The notes beneath the pieces are model-generated. The model was not told the DNA's origin, ran no database searches, and saw nothing but the letters and a program-made list of their open reading frames with translations. From Pseudomonadota bacterium (GTDB lineage Bacteria > Desulfobacterota > Syntrophorhabdia > Syntrophorhabdales > Syntrophorhabdaceae), in the NCBI GenBank assembly GCA_026388255.1, contig JAPLKC010000036.1, forward strand, positions 1-64,000: a stretch of 64,000 nt of DNA, given 5' to 3'. The number at the start of each line of letters is the position of its first letter. Within the stretch, counting starts at the first letter, position 1. Shown piece by piece: positions 1 through 8,776 of this stretch. Made by a program: the position numbers and the translations under genes.

Positions 1-1711
1 GTCCTGCGCCGGTTTCCTTTTTTTGTTTCGGAACACGGAAGAATTGTTCGAAGAGTCTGTCAAGATATTCTGCAGGAATGCCCCTGCCGGTATCGGAAAC
101 TTTGAAAAAGACCCATCGGTTGTCTGCAGAGGCGGAGACAGTAATTGTTCCACCCGGATTAGTATACCGCAGCGCGTTTCCCAGGAGGTTGGAAAAAACC
201 TGGTTTATCTGCATGGGATCTGCCCAGACTTCAGGCAGGTCACGGGAAAGTTCTGTCCGAAGATCTATCCCTCTGTCATGTGCTGACAGCGTATAGATAT
301 CGACAGCATCAAGGACAATTGTATTGGGAGAGATTGTCTGAAAATGCATGGTGACCTTTCCCGATTCCATACGGCTGATATCGAGGAGACTGCTGAGTAT
401 GTCATGAAGCCTGTCGCTGTCTTCTCTTGCCACGAGTAAGAGTTCAACCTGTTTATCAGTGAGGTGCCCCAGGCTTTCATTCTCTTCGAGCAGCAAATGG
501 ATTGCCATGCGAATGGATGTGAGGGGTGTCTTCAACTGATGCGATACCGTCGATATGATTCCTTTTTTCAGTTCGTCCTGTTGCCTCAACTGCGTAACAT
601 CTTTGAGCGCCAGCATAACGCCGGTGGGCTGTCCTTTAACATCTTTGATAGGCATTGCTTCAGGCCGAAAGAAATGTTCTTCCCCTTTTACAAATTGCTG
701 GATTATCGTTTTTCCGTTTTCCGGAACTGTAATATGCCCGCTTTTCAGGGCAGCCTTAAAGATATCCGTAATAAGATGAAACTGTATGTCCTGTATCCTG
801 ATATCCGGTTTTAATCCGAATATGTCTCTTGCCGATGCTGTTGCCAATTCTACCCGGCCATCGAAATCTATAACGGCAATGGCATCGGGAAGACTGTTGA
901 ATGCCTGCTGTGTGGCCTGTTGTATTCTAAGGAGTCTGGCCTGGTCTGAGCGGCGGAATTCACGGAGGTTTGCCGTCATTGCATTAAAAGACTCGGAAAG
1001 ATAACCTATTTCATCGTGTGAGCTGCTTTGCACAATAAGATCAAGATTCCCCCGTCCGATCTCATTGGTGGATTTTATAAGACGGTTAATGGGACGGAGA
1101 ATCCATCGGCCAGTGAAATACACGAATCCTGATGCTGTGATAATGCCTACGAAGAGGAGAATATACATTTGCCTTCGGGCATTTGCCGCATTTTTACGGG
1201 CATGGTTGTTGGCATCGCTCATGTTCTGCTGATTCATCTGAAGAATTTCATCGGCTTTATCCTTAATCTGCTGGAACGCGGGGAGAAGATCCCTGAAGTA
1301 AACATTACGCCTGAAAGCAGGCGGCGTGCTTTTGTCCTCTATGCTCTCAAGGCCTTTTTTATACTGCTTGAAAATCTCCTGAAGAAGAACTGCCTTTTTA
1401 TCTTCTCCGGGTATGGTAATATTATTTAATTCAGTCTGAAGCGCCTTCTCAAAGACAATCAGGTTTTTATTGATAAGCTCTTTTCCCTTTTCCGCATCTC
1501 CCAGCAACGTAAAAAGAATCCCGCTGTCGATCCGTTCCAGAGCTTCTTTCATTTCCTGACATGCAATGACGCTGCGGTAGTTTTCCCGCAATATTACATC
1601 AATAGACTCTCCCAATCGGGAAAGGTGCAGGATGCCCTGAATCCCGATCACCATCATGATGAGCAAGAGACCACCGAACCCGAGAGACAGTTTTTGACGA
1701 ATTCCCAGCAT
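1..1711 (-). CDS. KinB-like membrane sensor histidine kinase (3' end outside window)
   Basis: Sensor kinase of a two-component system in the inner membrane; 570 residues are visible and the C-terminus lies beyond base 1. Order of domains: TM helix (about 10-30), a periplasmic helical sensor of about 150 residues, second TM (about 183-200), HAMP (201-255), a PAS-like domain (about 265-375), a HisKA domain with the phospho-acceptor His391 in the box SHQLKTP, and an HATPase domain with N box (NLLGNALRY, N512) and G1 box (DTGRGIP). The start at 1711 has a GGAGG Shine-Dalgarno 7 nt upstream. The architecture matches the KinB family, and the sigma54 activator at 3009-4379 is of the AlgB type, its usual partner. 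A sigma54 promoter lies just upstream. The signal sensed is unknown. Confidence 0.9.
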   Translation of the reverse strand, partial: MLGIRQKLSLGFGGLLLIMMVIGIQGILHLSRLGESIDVILRENYRSVIACQEMKEALERIDSGILFTLLGDAEKGKELINKNLIVFEKALQTELNNITIPGEDKKAVLLQEIFKQYKKGLESIEDKSTPPAFRRNVYFRDLLPAFQQIKDKADEILQMNQQNMSDANNHARKNAANARRQMYILLFVGIITASGFVYFTGRWILRPINRLIKSTNEIGRGNLDLIVQSSSHDEIGYLSESFNAMTANLREFRRSDQARLLRIQQATQQAFNSLPDAIAVIDFDGRVELATASARDIFGLKPDIRIQDIQFHLITDIFKAALKSGHITVPENGKTIIQQFVKGEEHFFRPEAMPIKDVKGQPTGVMLALKDVTQLRQQDELKKGIISTVSHQLKTPLTSIRMAIHLLLEENESLGHLTDKQVELLLVAREDSDRLHDILSSLLDISRMESGKVTMHFQTISPNTIVLDAVDIYTLSAHDRGIDLRTELSRDLPEVWADPMQINQVFSNLLGNALRYTNPGGTITVSASADNRWVFFKVSDTGRGIPAEYLDRLFEQFFRVPKQKKETGAG

Positions 1712-1740
1712 TGTTATACCTCCACTTGTGTATTATTAAA

Positions 1741-1755
1741 GCAAGGATCGTGCCG
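1741..1755 (-). promoter_or_regulatory. sigma54 (-24/-12) promoter of the KinB-like kinase
   Basis: On the minus strand the sequence reads GGCACG-ATCC-TTGC, that is GG and GC separated by exactly 10 nt, with only the leading T of the TGGCACG-N4-TTGC consensus changed. The -12 GC is at 1742-1741, so transcription would start near 1729 and leave a leader of about 18 nt with a GGAGG site before the ATG at 1711. The neighbouring AlgB/NtrC-type activator is the obvious candidate regulator. Confidence 0.75.
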
Positions 1756-1899
1756 GAGGGTTATAAATTATAACTAATTGACATTGATAGTTATTTTAAA
1801 GATGAAGCAAGACCGGGCATTGCATTTCTCAATGAACCAGAGAAAAATCTATTGCAAATTGCAAGGCGCATCATGTCTTAACTGTACTGTCCTTACTAC

Positions 1900-2685
1900 C
1901 TACTCTATATTGTTGTGCGTGTCCTCTTTTTTCACGTCCAATTTATTTTCAAGTAAGTTTATGGCTTGCAGTATTATATAAGCCTCATCGTTTGTCTTTA
2001 TGTCAAAAGCAATGCCGCTGTTCTTCAGCAAATTTCCCATTCTTTCCGAGAGATAGCTAAGGGTGGTGGAAATATAGACTGGGAAATACCAAAAATATCC
2101 CAATGCCAACAGTATGCAGAATGACCCTATTATAGCCATAGAGGTGAGAAAGTTGGCAGAATCATGCTTTGCCAACTGGTTTTTGCGCACTACCGCCTGC
2201 ATGTTTACGTCATAAATATTGTTGATGGATTGCTTTATCTTTTCGCAGGCTGGCAGAAAATCGCTAAAATAAACCGAACTTCCGCCCAATCCGCTCTTTA
2301 TCTGAAGACGAAGCTTCAAAAACATTTCATAATCATGGTTGAGTCTTTCGACATATTCTTTCTCGTGTATTTCTGTTATGTTGTTGTTTTCCGCTTTTAA
2401 ATTAGTCTCAAATACATTTCTTCCTGATTCGAAAAGCTTTAGGTAATAATTAGAAATTTTTCCAGCATGCTTTGTATTATACATGACGCTGCTTATCGAA
2501 GTTTTCATATCGTCAAGAGCAGAAAGCATATTTCTGGAATAAACAATAGAATTGTAGTTATCTTTTAAGATATTGTTAGAATCCAGACCCAATCTGCCAA
2601 CATAATAGGAACAAAAACCGGCAAGAGTGAAAACAATCAGAAATAAAAAACCTATGCCTAATGAGAGCTTTGTTTTTAAAATCAT
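1900..2685 (-). CDS. orphan KinB-type sensor protein without kinase domain
   Basis: A 261-residue membrane protein with the same plan as the N-terminal half of the kinase at 1-1711: short cytoplasmic start, TM helix (about 6-28), periplasmic helical sensor of about 150 residues, second TM (about 185-205) and a HAMP-like segment ending in NDEAYIILQAINLLENKL, which parallels DEIGYLSESFNAMTANL in the kinase. It then stops, with no PAS, HisKA or ATPase. The start has a strong AGGAGGAAGT ribosome site. It lies between the kinase and the response regulator, so it probably modulates or competes with the kinase, or is a truncated duplicate. No frameshift into a downstream kinase frame was found: the bases after the stop (1712-1899) hold the kinase promoter. 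Confidence 0.8.
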   Translation of the reverse strand: MILKTKLSLGIGFLFLIVFTLAGFCSYYVGRLGLDSNNILKDNYNSIVYSRNMLSALDDMKTSISSVMYNTKHAGKISNYYLKLFESGRNVFETNLKAENNNITEIHEKEYVERLNHDYEMFLKLRLQIKSGLGGSSVYFSDFLPACEKIKQSINNIYDVNMQAVVRKNQLAKHDSANFLTSMAIIGSFCILLALGYFWYFPVYISTTLSYLSERMGNLLKNSGIAFDIKTNDEAYIILQAINLLENKLDVKKEDTHNNIE

Positions 2686-3008
2686 ACTTCCTCCTGTTTG
2701 TAAATATTCAGTCTGCTATGCATGTGATCCCCAATTAAATTAAAGCGCAGGACCTGTGTATATTCTTTCATGGCAACAATTCGTATACGACCATCTATTT
2801 TTCCATTTCTTTGGTATTATACTCTCGCCTATCAAAAAAGACAATACAGGGGAAATTATCTAAATTATTTTGGAAAGAAGTGTTGTGTTTATAAGCATGG
2901 CTTGCACAAACTCTGTTACAGGAAATTTCGGTGCTGCCGGCAAAAACCGCACAGCATGTACTCAGGCAACAACCACGCAGCCTCAACGTACCCAAAGTAT
3001 GTGGCGGG
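2686..3008. other. intergenic, no gene recognised
   Basis: 323 bases between the response regulator and the orphan sensor, both on the minus strand. It contains the AGGAGGA ribosome site of the sensor gene next to its ATG. I looked for a GG-N10-GC sigma54 pattern on both strands and found none. Short open frames here have no ribosome site and no recognisable residues. Confidence 0.5.
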
Positions 3009-4379
3009 TCAGATCCCGTACTTCTTGCGTCGTCGCCAGAGTGTTGTCTGATCGACACCGAGAATTCCGGCTGCTTCCTGAAGAGATTTTGCCGTTGTAA
3101 GAACCCGGCGGATATGCTGTTCCTCGATTTTATCTAAGGCAATCGGGTCGCCAATACCGGGAGCCGCATTGCCCTGGATGAGATTCGCAGGAAGGGACTT
3201 GATGTCGATGCGGTTATTCCGACAAAGGATGGCTGTTCGCTCAATGACATTGTTCAGCTCTCTCACGTTACCCGGCCAGTGATATTGTTTGAGCAGCCGG
3301 AGCGCCTCATCTGTGAAACCGAGAAACGACCGATGGTTTGCTCTGCTGTAGAATGTCAACAGTTTTTCTGCCAGGGTGGCAATATCGTCCGGGCGTTCGC
3401 GTAGCGGAGGAATTTCTATCTGAATAACATTGAGCCTGTAAAATAGGTCTTCCCGGAATTTACCGTCATTTACTGCCTGTTCCAGATCCATGTTTGTTGC
3501 GGCTATGATCCGTACATTTGCCTTACGGGTTATATAATCACCAACGCGTTCATATTCCCTTTCCTGAAGAAAACGCAAGAGCTTCGGCTGAAGAGAGATG
3601 GGAAGATCGCCTATTTCGTCAAGAAAAAGCGTACCCTTCTCGCACGATGCAATACGCCCGGGGTTGTCTCTGACAGCGCCTGTAAATGCCCCCTTCACAT
3701 GTCCGAAAAGCTCGCTTTCCAGAAGCTCCGAGGAGAAGGATGGACAGGAGACAACGCCGAAGGGTTTATCGGCGCGGTCGCTCCAGGAATGAACAGAACG
3801 TGCAAGCACAGTTTTGCCTGTTCCGCTTTCTCCACATAGGAGTATGATAGCATTTGATGAAGCTGCCCTGTGTGCCAGATTTATTGCATTTTGCATAACC
3901 GTACTCTTACTTGAAAAATCTATTTCGGGACGTGAACGTTCCAGATCTTCCTGAAGCACAGCAACCCGGTGTTCGAGTGTCTGCATTTCAAAGGCCTTAC
4001 GAACCGCCATTCTGACCTGAGCTGGGGTGAAGGGCTTCGGAATATAATTTGTAGCTCCCCGTCTCATAGCCTCAACCGCCGTATCAATGGAAGCATAGGC
4101 GGTAATGACGATGATCTTAATCCATGGCGTTGCAGCTAGTAAGGGAGAGATGAGATCAAGGCCGTCATTAACGCCAAGCCGGAGGTCTATAAATGCAAGA
4201 TCAAAAGATGTCCTCGAAGTTTCTTGCAGGGCATCCTCAAAACTGCTTACGGTAACAACCCTGTGTCCCTCTGCCTCAAGACAAATGGACAAGGTTTTCC
4301 GGATATTAATCTCATCATCCACGACAAGGATATTTAATGATTGACCTGATATTGTTTCACTGTCCGGATAATCTTTCAT
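3009..4379 (-). CDS. AlgB/NtrC-family sigma54-dependent response regulator
   Basis: A 456-residue activator of RNA polymerase-sigma54. Receiver domain (about 15-130) with acidic pocket DD21-22, phospho-acceptor D65 and conserved K115; AAA+ domain with Walker A GESGTGKT (183-190), the sigma54-contacting GAFTGA loop (230-235) and Walker B in [11 protein letters not shown]-terminal Fis-type helix-turn-helix ending [12 protein letters not shown], the ending seen in AlgB-type regulators. It is the likely partner of the KinB-like kinase at 1-1711, and it would act on promoters such as the sigma54 promoter at 1741-1755, which gives an autoregulatory loop. ATP hydrolysis and sigma54-binding motifs are intact, so it should be functional. 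Confidence 0.93.
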   Translation of the reverse strand: MKDYPDSETISGQSLNILVVDDEINIRKTLSICLEAEGHRVVTVSSFEDALQETSRTSFDLAFIDLRLGVNDGLDLISPLLAATPWIKIIVITAYASIDTAVEAMRRGATNYIPKPFTPAQVRMAVRKAFEMQTLEHRVAVLQEDLERSRPEIDFSSKSTVMQNAINLAHRAASSNAIILLCGESGTGKTVLARSVHSWSDRADKPFGVVSCPSFSSELLESELFGHVKGAFTGAVRDNPGRIASCEKGTLFLDEIGDLPISLQPKLLRFLQEREYERVGDYITRKANVRIIAATNMDLEQAVNDGKFREDLFYRLNVIQIEIPPLRERPDDIATLAEKLLTFYSRANHRSFLGFTDEALRLLKQYHWPGNVRELNNVIERTAILCRNNRIDIKSLPANLIQGNAAPGIGDPIALDKIEEQHIRRVLTTAKSLQEAAGILGVDQTTLWRRRKKYGI

Positions 4380-4621
4380 TGTTTGACTCTATTCAGAGCA
4401 TATAGAATAAACATCAGAAAATCAATTAGGTTGTATCCGTTCTCTTCTTTTAAAAATATTCAGAAGTGAATCTAAATGTGGTAATTAATGTTTTTCAAAC
4501 TTTGTAAGGCTGTTTAGGTGGTTGTACTACCTAATTCCAAATAAAACAAATCCCGTTCTGAAATACTCGACGCAAAGAGTTCAGGGTTGCCAGTATTCCC
4601 TGCAAGAAGCTCGTAAATGTC

Positions 4622-4650
4622 TTGACACATTGTTTCTAAATATCTACAAT
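4622..4650 (+). promoter_or_regulatory. sigma70-type promoter of the ParB-like gene
   Basis: TTGACA (4622-4627), a 17-base spacer, then TACAAT (4645-4650): full -35 match and 5 of 6 at -10. Transcription would start near 4657, giving a leader of about 100 nt that contains the GTGAATA repeats at 4678-4738. The bases 4380-4621 before it hold no gene that I can support. Confidence 0.7.
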
Positions 4651-4677
4651 AAATAGCGACATCAAGGAGGATTAAAG

Positions 4678-4738
4678 GCAGTGAATAGTAGATAGTGAAT
4701 GGTTACGAAAGCGGTGAATAGGTTACGACTATTCACTG
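4678..4738. repeat. GTGAATA repeat cluster, upstream of ParB-like gene
   Basis: Direct copies of GTGAATA (cagtgaatag, agtgaatggt, ggtgaatagg) are followed by the inverted form actattcactg, so the leader RNA can fold into a hairpin ahead of the GGGGG ribosome site at about 4751. The same repeat occurs at 5626-5856, 17957-17974, 47751-47839 and 50006-50100. Confidence 0.75.
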
Positions 4739-4760
4739 AAATAATAAAGAGGGGGTAATT

Positions 4761-5621
4761 ATGGCAACGAAGAAGACAACTGTAAATCTTGAGTTCTTGT
4801 ACATTTCCGTAGACAAGATTGTAGTGCTGGAACAGGTGAGATCAAACATTGATATCGAAACAGACTCGTTCAAATCGCTCACGCAGTCGATTAAAGACAA
4901 AGGCATCTTAGAACCGCTTATTGTAACCGGACAGGATGATGTGACATATGTCCTCATTTGCGGGGAGAGACGTCTGATGGCCGCCCGGCAATTAGGGTTT
5001 GAATCCGTACCAATACGGGTTATAGAAGCAGGTAAGGAATTGGGTGATACCATAGCCCTTCAACTTACAGAACATCCTGGAAAAGAGTATGATGTGGATG
5101 GGGTGATGAATATACTGGTGGAGATTCAGCTTAGACCCGAAAACCTATCAGACGAAATTACATTCACATTGAATGTAATTACTCAAATCTCTGCAAAGTC
5201 TTATCCTACCTTATTCCGCACAATTTCACTTTTAAAACTTTCTCCTGAAATTCAGACAGCAATTTCGGCAGGAAATATCCCTGTTTCTCAGGGTTACCTC
5301 TTTGCTTCCAATCTTGATTGTCCTGATCTCATGCAAATATTTACCGACATTTTAAAAACACCGGTGACCTATAAAACTCTGGAAAGCAGACTCATAGCAT
5401 ACAAAAAAGCTAAACCTGACCCGAATAATACAAAACCCAAATCCGTTAAAAAGCAGGTTAAAGGCCTGGTATTCATTAGGACGGATTTTGATAAAGGCCT
5501 TGGAACCTATATACGGGAAGATGTTGAAAAATATCTCTATGAACTTCAGGTTTTCTGTGATTATGTCCAGCAGCAGATGCCCAAAATCCCATACGGCAAG
5601 AAAAGACCGCCACAGGTGTGA
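4761..5621 (+). CDS. ParB/Spo0J-like N-terminal domain protein
   Basis: A 286-residue protein with the ParB N-terminal fold: GILEPLIV (about 49-55), then the nucleotide-binding box GERRLMAARQLG (68-79) followed by VPIRVI. In ParB proteins this region binds CTP or, in some, has nuclease activity. The middle (about 140-190) is helical and could include a DNA-binding helix-turn-helix; the C-terminus (KKRPPQV) does not look like the leucine-rich ParB dimer domain. No parA is nearby, so it is not the chromosome partition gene. It has its own promoter and repeat-rich leader, and repeats of the same family follow its stop codon. A decayed second copy of its C-terminal half, with the same trailing repeats, lies at 50107-50667, which suggests the gene and repeats move or are copied together. 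Function unknown. Confidence 0.85.
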   Translation: MATKKTTVNLEFLYISVDKIVVLEQVRSNIDIETDSFKSLTQSIKDKGILEPLIVTGQDDVTYVLICGERRLMAARQLGFESVPIRVIEAGKELGDTIALQLTEHPGKEYDVDGVMNILVEIQLRPENLSDEITFTLNVITQISAKSYPTLFRTISLLKLSPEIQTAISAGNIPVSQGYLFASNLDCPDLMQIFTDILKTPVTYKTLESRLIAYKKAKPDPNNTKPKSVKKQVKGLVFIRTDFDKGLGTYIREDVEKYLYELQVFCDYVQQQMPKIPYGKKRPPQV

Positions 5622-5625
5622 GAAA

Positions 5626-5856
5626 GACAGTGAATGGCGAATAGTGGAAAAGATAAGCGGACTTGGGAAGCGGGAAAAACCGGGAAGTAAGAGAACCCGC
5701 GAAGCCCCCGCGAAGCGAGGATAGCCGCAAAGGAAGCTGACGTGAAGCGGGAAAAGACAAGTTGCGGGTTGTAGGGGCAGTAGACAGTGAATAAACTGTT
5801 AGAGGTTGCCCCTGAATTTATTTTACTATTCACTAACGACTATTCACTATTCACTG
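5626..5856. repeat. GTGAATA repeat region after the ParB-like gene
   Basis: Starts with gacagtgaatggcgaatag at 5626 and ends with tattcactaacgactattc and further inverted copies at 5826-5856, enclosing about 180 bases rich in short GCGGGAA/CCGCGAAG motifs. The outer parts are inverted repeats of each other. The rest of the gap to 6031 holds no supportable gene; a short open tail reading IFRNAIGKVDDMAIKV and a stop at 5934-5936 may be the end of a lost gene but is too short to name. Confidence 0.65.
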
Positions 5857-6031
5857 CAATTCATAGAATCCGTGAGGCGCAAACGATATTTCGTAATGCC
5901 ATTGGCAAGGTAGATGATATGGCCATTAAGGTATAAAAAATGTGTCAATACAAAGAACATACTGTATAAATAGCAATGATTCCAAAAAGGTTGTATAATT
6001 CCAAAGATAATTGTTATTTTTAGGGGTCTGT

Positions 6032-7396
6032 ATGGTGGTAGAAGACAATGATAAGAGTAAAGAACAACTATTGAATGAATTTTCTAATTTAAGTCATCGA
6101 GTTGCAGAGTTGGAAAAATCAGAGATTGATCTCAAACAAAAAACGGCACTGCTGCGCAAGCTATCTGCTGATTACCAGATGGTCTTTGATTCTGTGCCTG
6201 CTATGATCTGGCAAAAGGATACGCAAAACAACTTTATCCGGGCCAACCGGTCTGCCGCTGCCGCCCTGGGTATGTTAACCGGTGAGGTAGAAGGGAGGAG
6301 CGCCTATGATCTTTTCCCTGACGAGGCCGAGAAGTATTACCAGGACGATCTGGAAGTCATTAATTCAGGCTTGTCCAAGGTTGGCATTGTGGAAAAGATG
6401 CAAATTGCCGGCGGAGAGAAAATATGGGTACAGACCGACAATATTCCCATCCGGGATGGCAAGGGAAACATCAATGGAGTGCTGTTATTTGTCGTGGATA
6501 TCACCGGGCGCAAACTGGCTGAAGAAAGACTGATGGAATCAGAAGAACGGTACCGAATAGCAATAGAAGCCTCCAACGATGGGGTAACTCTTCTCAGGGA
6601 TGGCCTCCACATATACGTTAACAGGAAATTCCTGGAAATATATGGCTATGACAAACCTGAGGAGGCCTTAGGAAAGAACCTCTCTCTCACAGTACACCCG
6701 GATGATCGGGAGATGGTTACGGAGCGTAATCGAAAGCGGCAAAGAGGCGAGCAAGTCCCCTCAAAATACGAATTCAAAGGAATCCGCAAGGACGGTACTC
6801 CAATCTATATTGAAGTCTCTGCAGCCGGAGTCACATTCCATGGGGAACCAGCAACACTCGCATATCATAGAGACATCACCGAGCGTAAACAACTGGAAGA
6901 GACACTGAAGGTCTTATCAATAACGGATGAGCTTACAGAATTATATAATAGAAGAGGTTTCTTTGTCCTTTCTCAGCAACAGTTGAAATTAGCTGAGAGG
7001 ACCAGGAAAAGTGCGCTCCTCTTTTTTGCAGACCTTGACAAATTGAAATGGATCAACGATACATCAGGACATCAGGAAGGTGATGTGGCTCTTCTTGAAA
7101 CTGCTCACATTCTCAAAGATACATTCAGAGAGACAGACGTTATCGGCCGACTGGGAGGAGACGAGTTTGCAGTCCTTGCCATTGATACGAATGATGAGAC
7201 TGAAAAGATACTTGCTAATCGTCTACAAACACTTCTAAGTGCTTACAACGAACTTGAAACAACAAAATATAAAATCTCTTTAAGTGTAGGTGTGGCACAA
7301 TATGACCATGAAAATCCTGTTTCCCTCGATGAGCTTATCACACGCGCAGATACTCTGATGTATGAGGAAAAAACTAAGAAAAAACACAGAAACTAA
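6032..7396 (+). CDS. PAS-PAS-GGDEF diguanylate cyclase
   Basis: A 454-residue soluble protein that should make cyclic di-GMP from two GTP. N-terminal coiled coil (about 5-45), PAS 1 (about 48-160, ending VVDITGRKLAEERL), PAS 2 (about 172-285, ending DITERKQLEE) and GGDEF (about 295-450). The catalytic signature GGDEF is intact (375-379) and an inhibitory I-site RETD (366-369) lies exactly five residues before it, so product feedback is expected. No TM segment, so the signal is cytoplasmic or a bound ligand. I chose the ATG at 6032 because it follows AGGGGT; an in-frame TTG at 6011 has no ribosome site. The gene stands alone. Confidence 0.93.
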   Translation: MVVEDNDKSKEQLLNEFSNLSHRVAELEKSEIDLKQKTALLRKLSADYQMVFDSVPAMIWQKDTQNNFIRANRSAAAALGMLTGEVEGRSAYDLFPDEAEKYYQDDLEVINSGLSKVGIVEKMQIAGGEKIWVQTDNIPIRDGKGNINGVLLFVVDITGRKLAEERLMESEERYRIAIEASNDGVTLLRDGLHIYVNRKFLEIYGYDKPEEALGKNLSLTVHPDDREMVTERNRKRQRGEQVPSKYEFKGIRKDGTPIYIEVSAAGVTFHGEPATLAYHRDITERKQLEETLKVLSITDELTELYNRRGFFVLSQQQLKLAERTRKSALLFFADLDKLKWINDTSGHQEGDVALLETAHILKDTFRETDVIGRLGGDEFAVLAIDTNDETEKILANRLQTLLSAYNELETTKYKISLSVGVAQYDHENPVSLDELITRADTLMYEEKTKKKHRN

Positions 7397-7410
7397 GTCC
7401 AGTGTATCAT

Positions 7411-7437
7411 GGTTTCATTGCGAGCATAGCAAGCAAC
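7411..7437. repeat. REP-like palindrome remnant
   Basis: The stretch ttgcgagcatagcaagcaa is close to the widespread TTGCGAGC-GAAGC-GAAGCAA type of intergenic palindrome. It lies between the cyclase and the desulfoferrodoxin gene. A single partial copy, so the call is tentative. Confidence 0.3.
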
Positions 7438-7556
7438 ATGATTGGCCCGACCCGTTTTTTTGTACAGGTGTCCCGATAAGATCACAGCGTCGCGCAAGGG
7501 TGATGTAATGGAACAGAGGTAAAATGTTTTGCAAAGAGAAGGCAACCGTTTGCAGG

Positions 7557-7585
7557 TTGACATCAGCATATCTGTGTATTAGTTT
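7557..7585 (+). promoter_or_regulatory. possible promoter of the desulfoferrodoxin-rubrerythrin operon
   Basis: TTGACA (7557-7562), 17-base spacer, then TAGTTT (7580-7585). The -35 is perfect but the -10 matches at only three positions, which would fit a promoter needing an activator. It is 56 bases before the ATG at 7641. Confidence 0.3.
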
Positions 7586-7640
7586 CATAAGATCAGTTAT
7601 GGTTTTAACAGACTTCATATTAAAAGATAAGGAGGTTTTT

Positions 7641-8015
7641 ATGGCGGAAAGATTAGAGATATACAAATGTGAAATATGTGGGAATATTGTTGAGGTTATT
7701 CATGCCGGTAAGGGCGAGCTTGTTTGCTGCAATAAGCCTATGACGCTCATTAAAGAAAATACAGTTGATGCCTCACGCGAGAAACACGTCCCGGTTATTG
7801 AAAAGACTCAGGACGGCATTATGGTGAAGGTAGGAAGTGTGGCTCATCCTATGGAGGAAAAACACTATATAGAATGGGTTGAGGTTGTTATAGACGGGAA
7901 GGCTTATCGTCAATTCCTGTCCCCCGGAGGCGTGCCCGAAGCTTTTTTTCCCGTAAAAGGCGAAGAGATAACTGCTCGGGAATATTGCAATATGCATGGA
8001 CTTTGGAAAGCATAG
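7641..8015 (+). CDS. dfx: desulfoferrodoxin (superoxide reductase)
   Basis: A 124-residue cytoplasmic enzyme that reduces superoxide to hydrogen peroxide without releasing oxygen. The N-terminal desulforedoxin domain has the Fe(Cys)4 ligands C10, C13, C29, C30. The active-site iron ligands are H49, H69, H75, C116 and H119, with the E47-K48 pair that shapes the substrate pocket, so it is a complete two-iron enzyme. The ATG at 7641 has AAGGAGG six bases upstream; a longer in-frame reading to 7524 has no ribosome site and would add 39 residues not seen in the family. The rubrerythrin gene follows after 19 bases, giving a matched pair that removes superoxide and then peroxide. Confidence 0.96.
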   Translation: MAERLEIYKCEICGNIVEVIHAGKGELVCCNKPMTLIKENTVDASREKHVPVIEKTQDGIMVKVGSVAHPMEEKHYIEWVEVVIDGKAYRQFLSPGGVPEAFFPVKGEEITAREYCNMHGLWKA

Positions 8016-8034
8016 ATTAGGGGAGGACAACTAC

Positions 8035-8610
8035 ATGAAGAGTTTAAAAGGAACAGAAACAGAGAAAAACCTGCTTAAGGCCTTTTCCGGTGAATCACAG
8101 GCAAGAAACAGATACACCTATTTTGCTTCCCAGGCAAAGAAAGAAGGGTATGAACAGATATCCTGGTTTTTTACAGATACTGCCGAAAATGAAAAGGAAC
8201 ATGCAAAGAGATTCTTTAATTTCCTCCAGGGTGGGGATGTGGAGATTACCGCGACATTTCCTGCAGGCGTCATAGCCGATACAAAAGAGAATCTGAGAGA
8301 GGCTGCTGCAGGGGAAAACCTTGAATATACAACATTATATCCTGAGTTTGCCGATGTTGCCGAAAAGGAAGGATTCAGCGAAATAGCGACTGTGATCAGG
8401 GCTATAACAACTGTTGAGCAGGGGCATGAAAAAAGATACCTTGCCCTTCTAAAAAACATTGAAAACAACGAGGTGTTTAAAAAAGAAAAGGTTGTTAAAT
8501 GGAGATGCAGAAATTGCGGATATATTCATGAAGGAATGGAAGCGCCGAAAGAGTGTCCTGCCTGTGCTCATCCGATGGCACACTATGAGGTAATGGCTGA
8601 AAACTATTAG
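8035..8610 (+). CDS. rbr: rubrerythrin
   Basis: A 191-residue NADH-peroxidase-type protein. The N-terminal four-helix diiron domain carries the two ExxH motifs (ENEKEH and VEQGHE) with further glutamates, and the C-terminal rubredoxin domain has CRNCG and CPACA for the Fe(Cys)4 site. It reduces hydrogen peroxide to water in anaerobes. The ATG at 8035 follows GGGGAGGA; an in-frame start at 7996 would overlap the desulfoferrodoxin gene and adds non-family residues. Probably co-transcribed with the gene before it. Confidence 0.95.
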   Translation: MKSLKGTETEKNLLKAFSGESQARNRYTYFASQAKKEGYEQISWFFTDTAENEKEHAKRFFNFLQGGDVEITATFPAGVIADTKENLREAAAGENLEYTTLYPEFADVAEKEGFSEIATVIRAITTVEQGHEKRYLALLKNIENNEVFKKEKVVKWRCRNCGYIHEGMEAPKECPACAHPMAHYEVMAENY

Positions 8611-8629
8611 ATGAAATAAGGAATGGATA

Positions 8630-8685
8630 ATTCAGGAGTCAGAATAATTTATTTGAGATTTTATTCCGGATTCTGACTCCTGAAT
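8630..8685. repeat. 16-bp perfect inverted repeat after rubrerythrin
   Basis: ATTCAGGAGTCAGAAT at 8630-8645 and its exact complement at 8670-8685, with a 24-base AT-rich loop. There is no T-run after the second arm, so it is either a factor-dependent terminator or a short mobile repeat; the TCAGAAT-rich arms resemble the heptamer style of the GTGAATA family elsewhere in the window. Confidence 0.7.
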
Positions 8686-8742
8686 AATGCTGACTTCCTG
8701 TTTCCAGGCTATTGCATTTTTTGCCTGATGTTCCATGTTCCT

Positions 8743-8751
8743 TGCTATAAT
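8743..8751 (+). promoter_or_regulatory. extended -10 promoter of the exported protein gene
   Basis: TGCTATAAT, a perfect extended -10 element. A weak -35 (TTGCCT, 8721-8726) lies 19 bases before it. Transcription would begin near 8758, ahead of the GGAGG site at about 8766 and the GTG start at 8777. Confidence 0.5.
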
Positions 8752-8776
8752 CAAGCATACCAACCGGAGGTAAATA

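Noticed and set aside
23-814. several plus-strand open frames of 70-116 codons
   Set aside because: They oppose the histidine kinase, whose H, N and G boxes are continuous on the minus strand.
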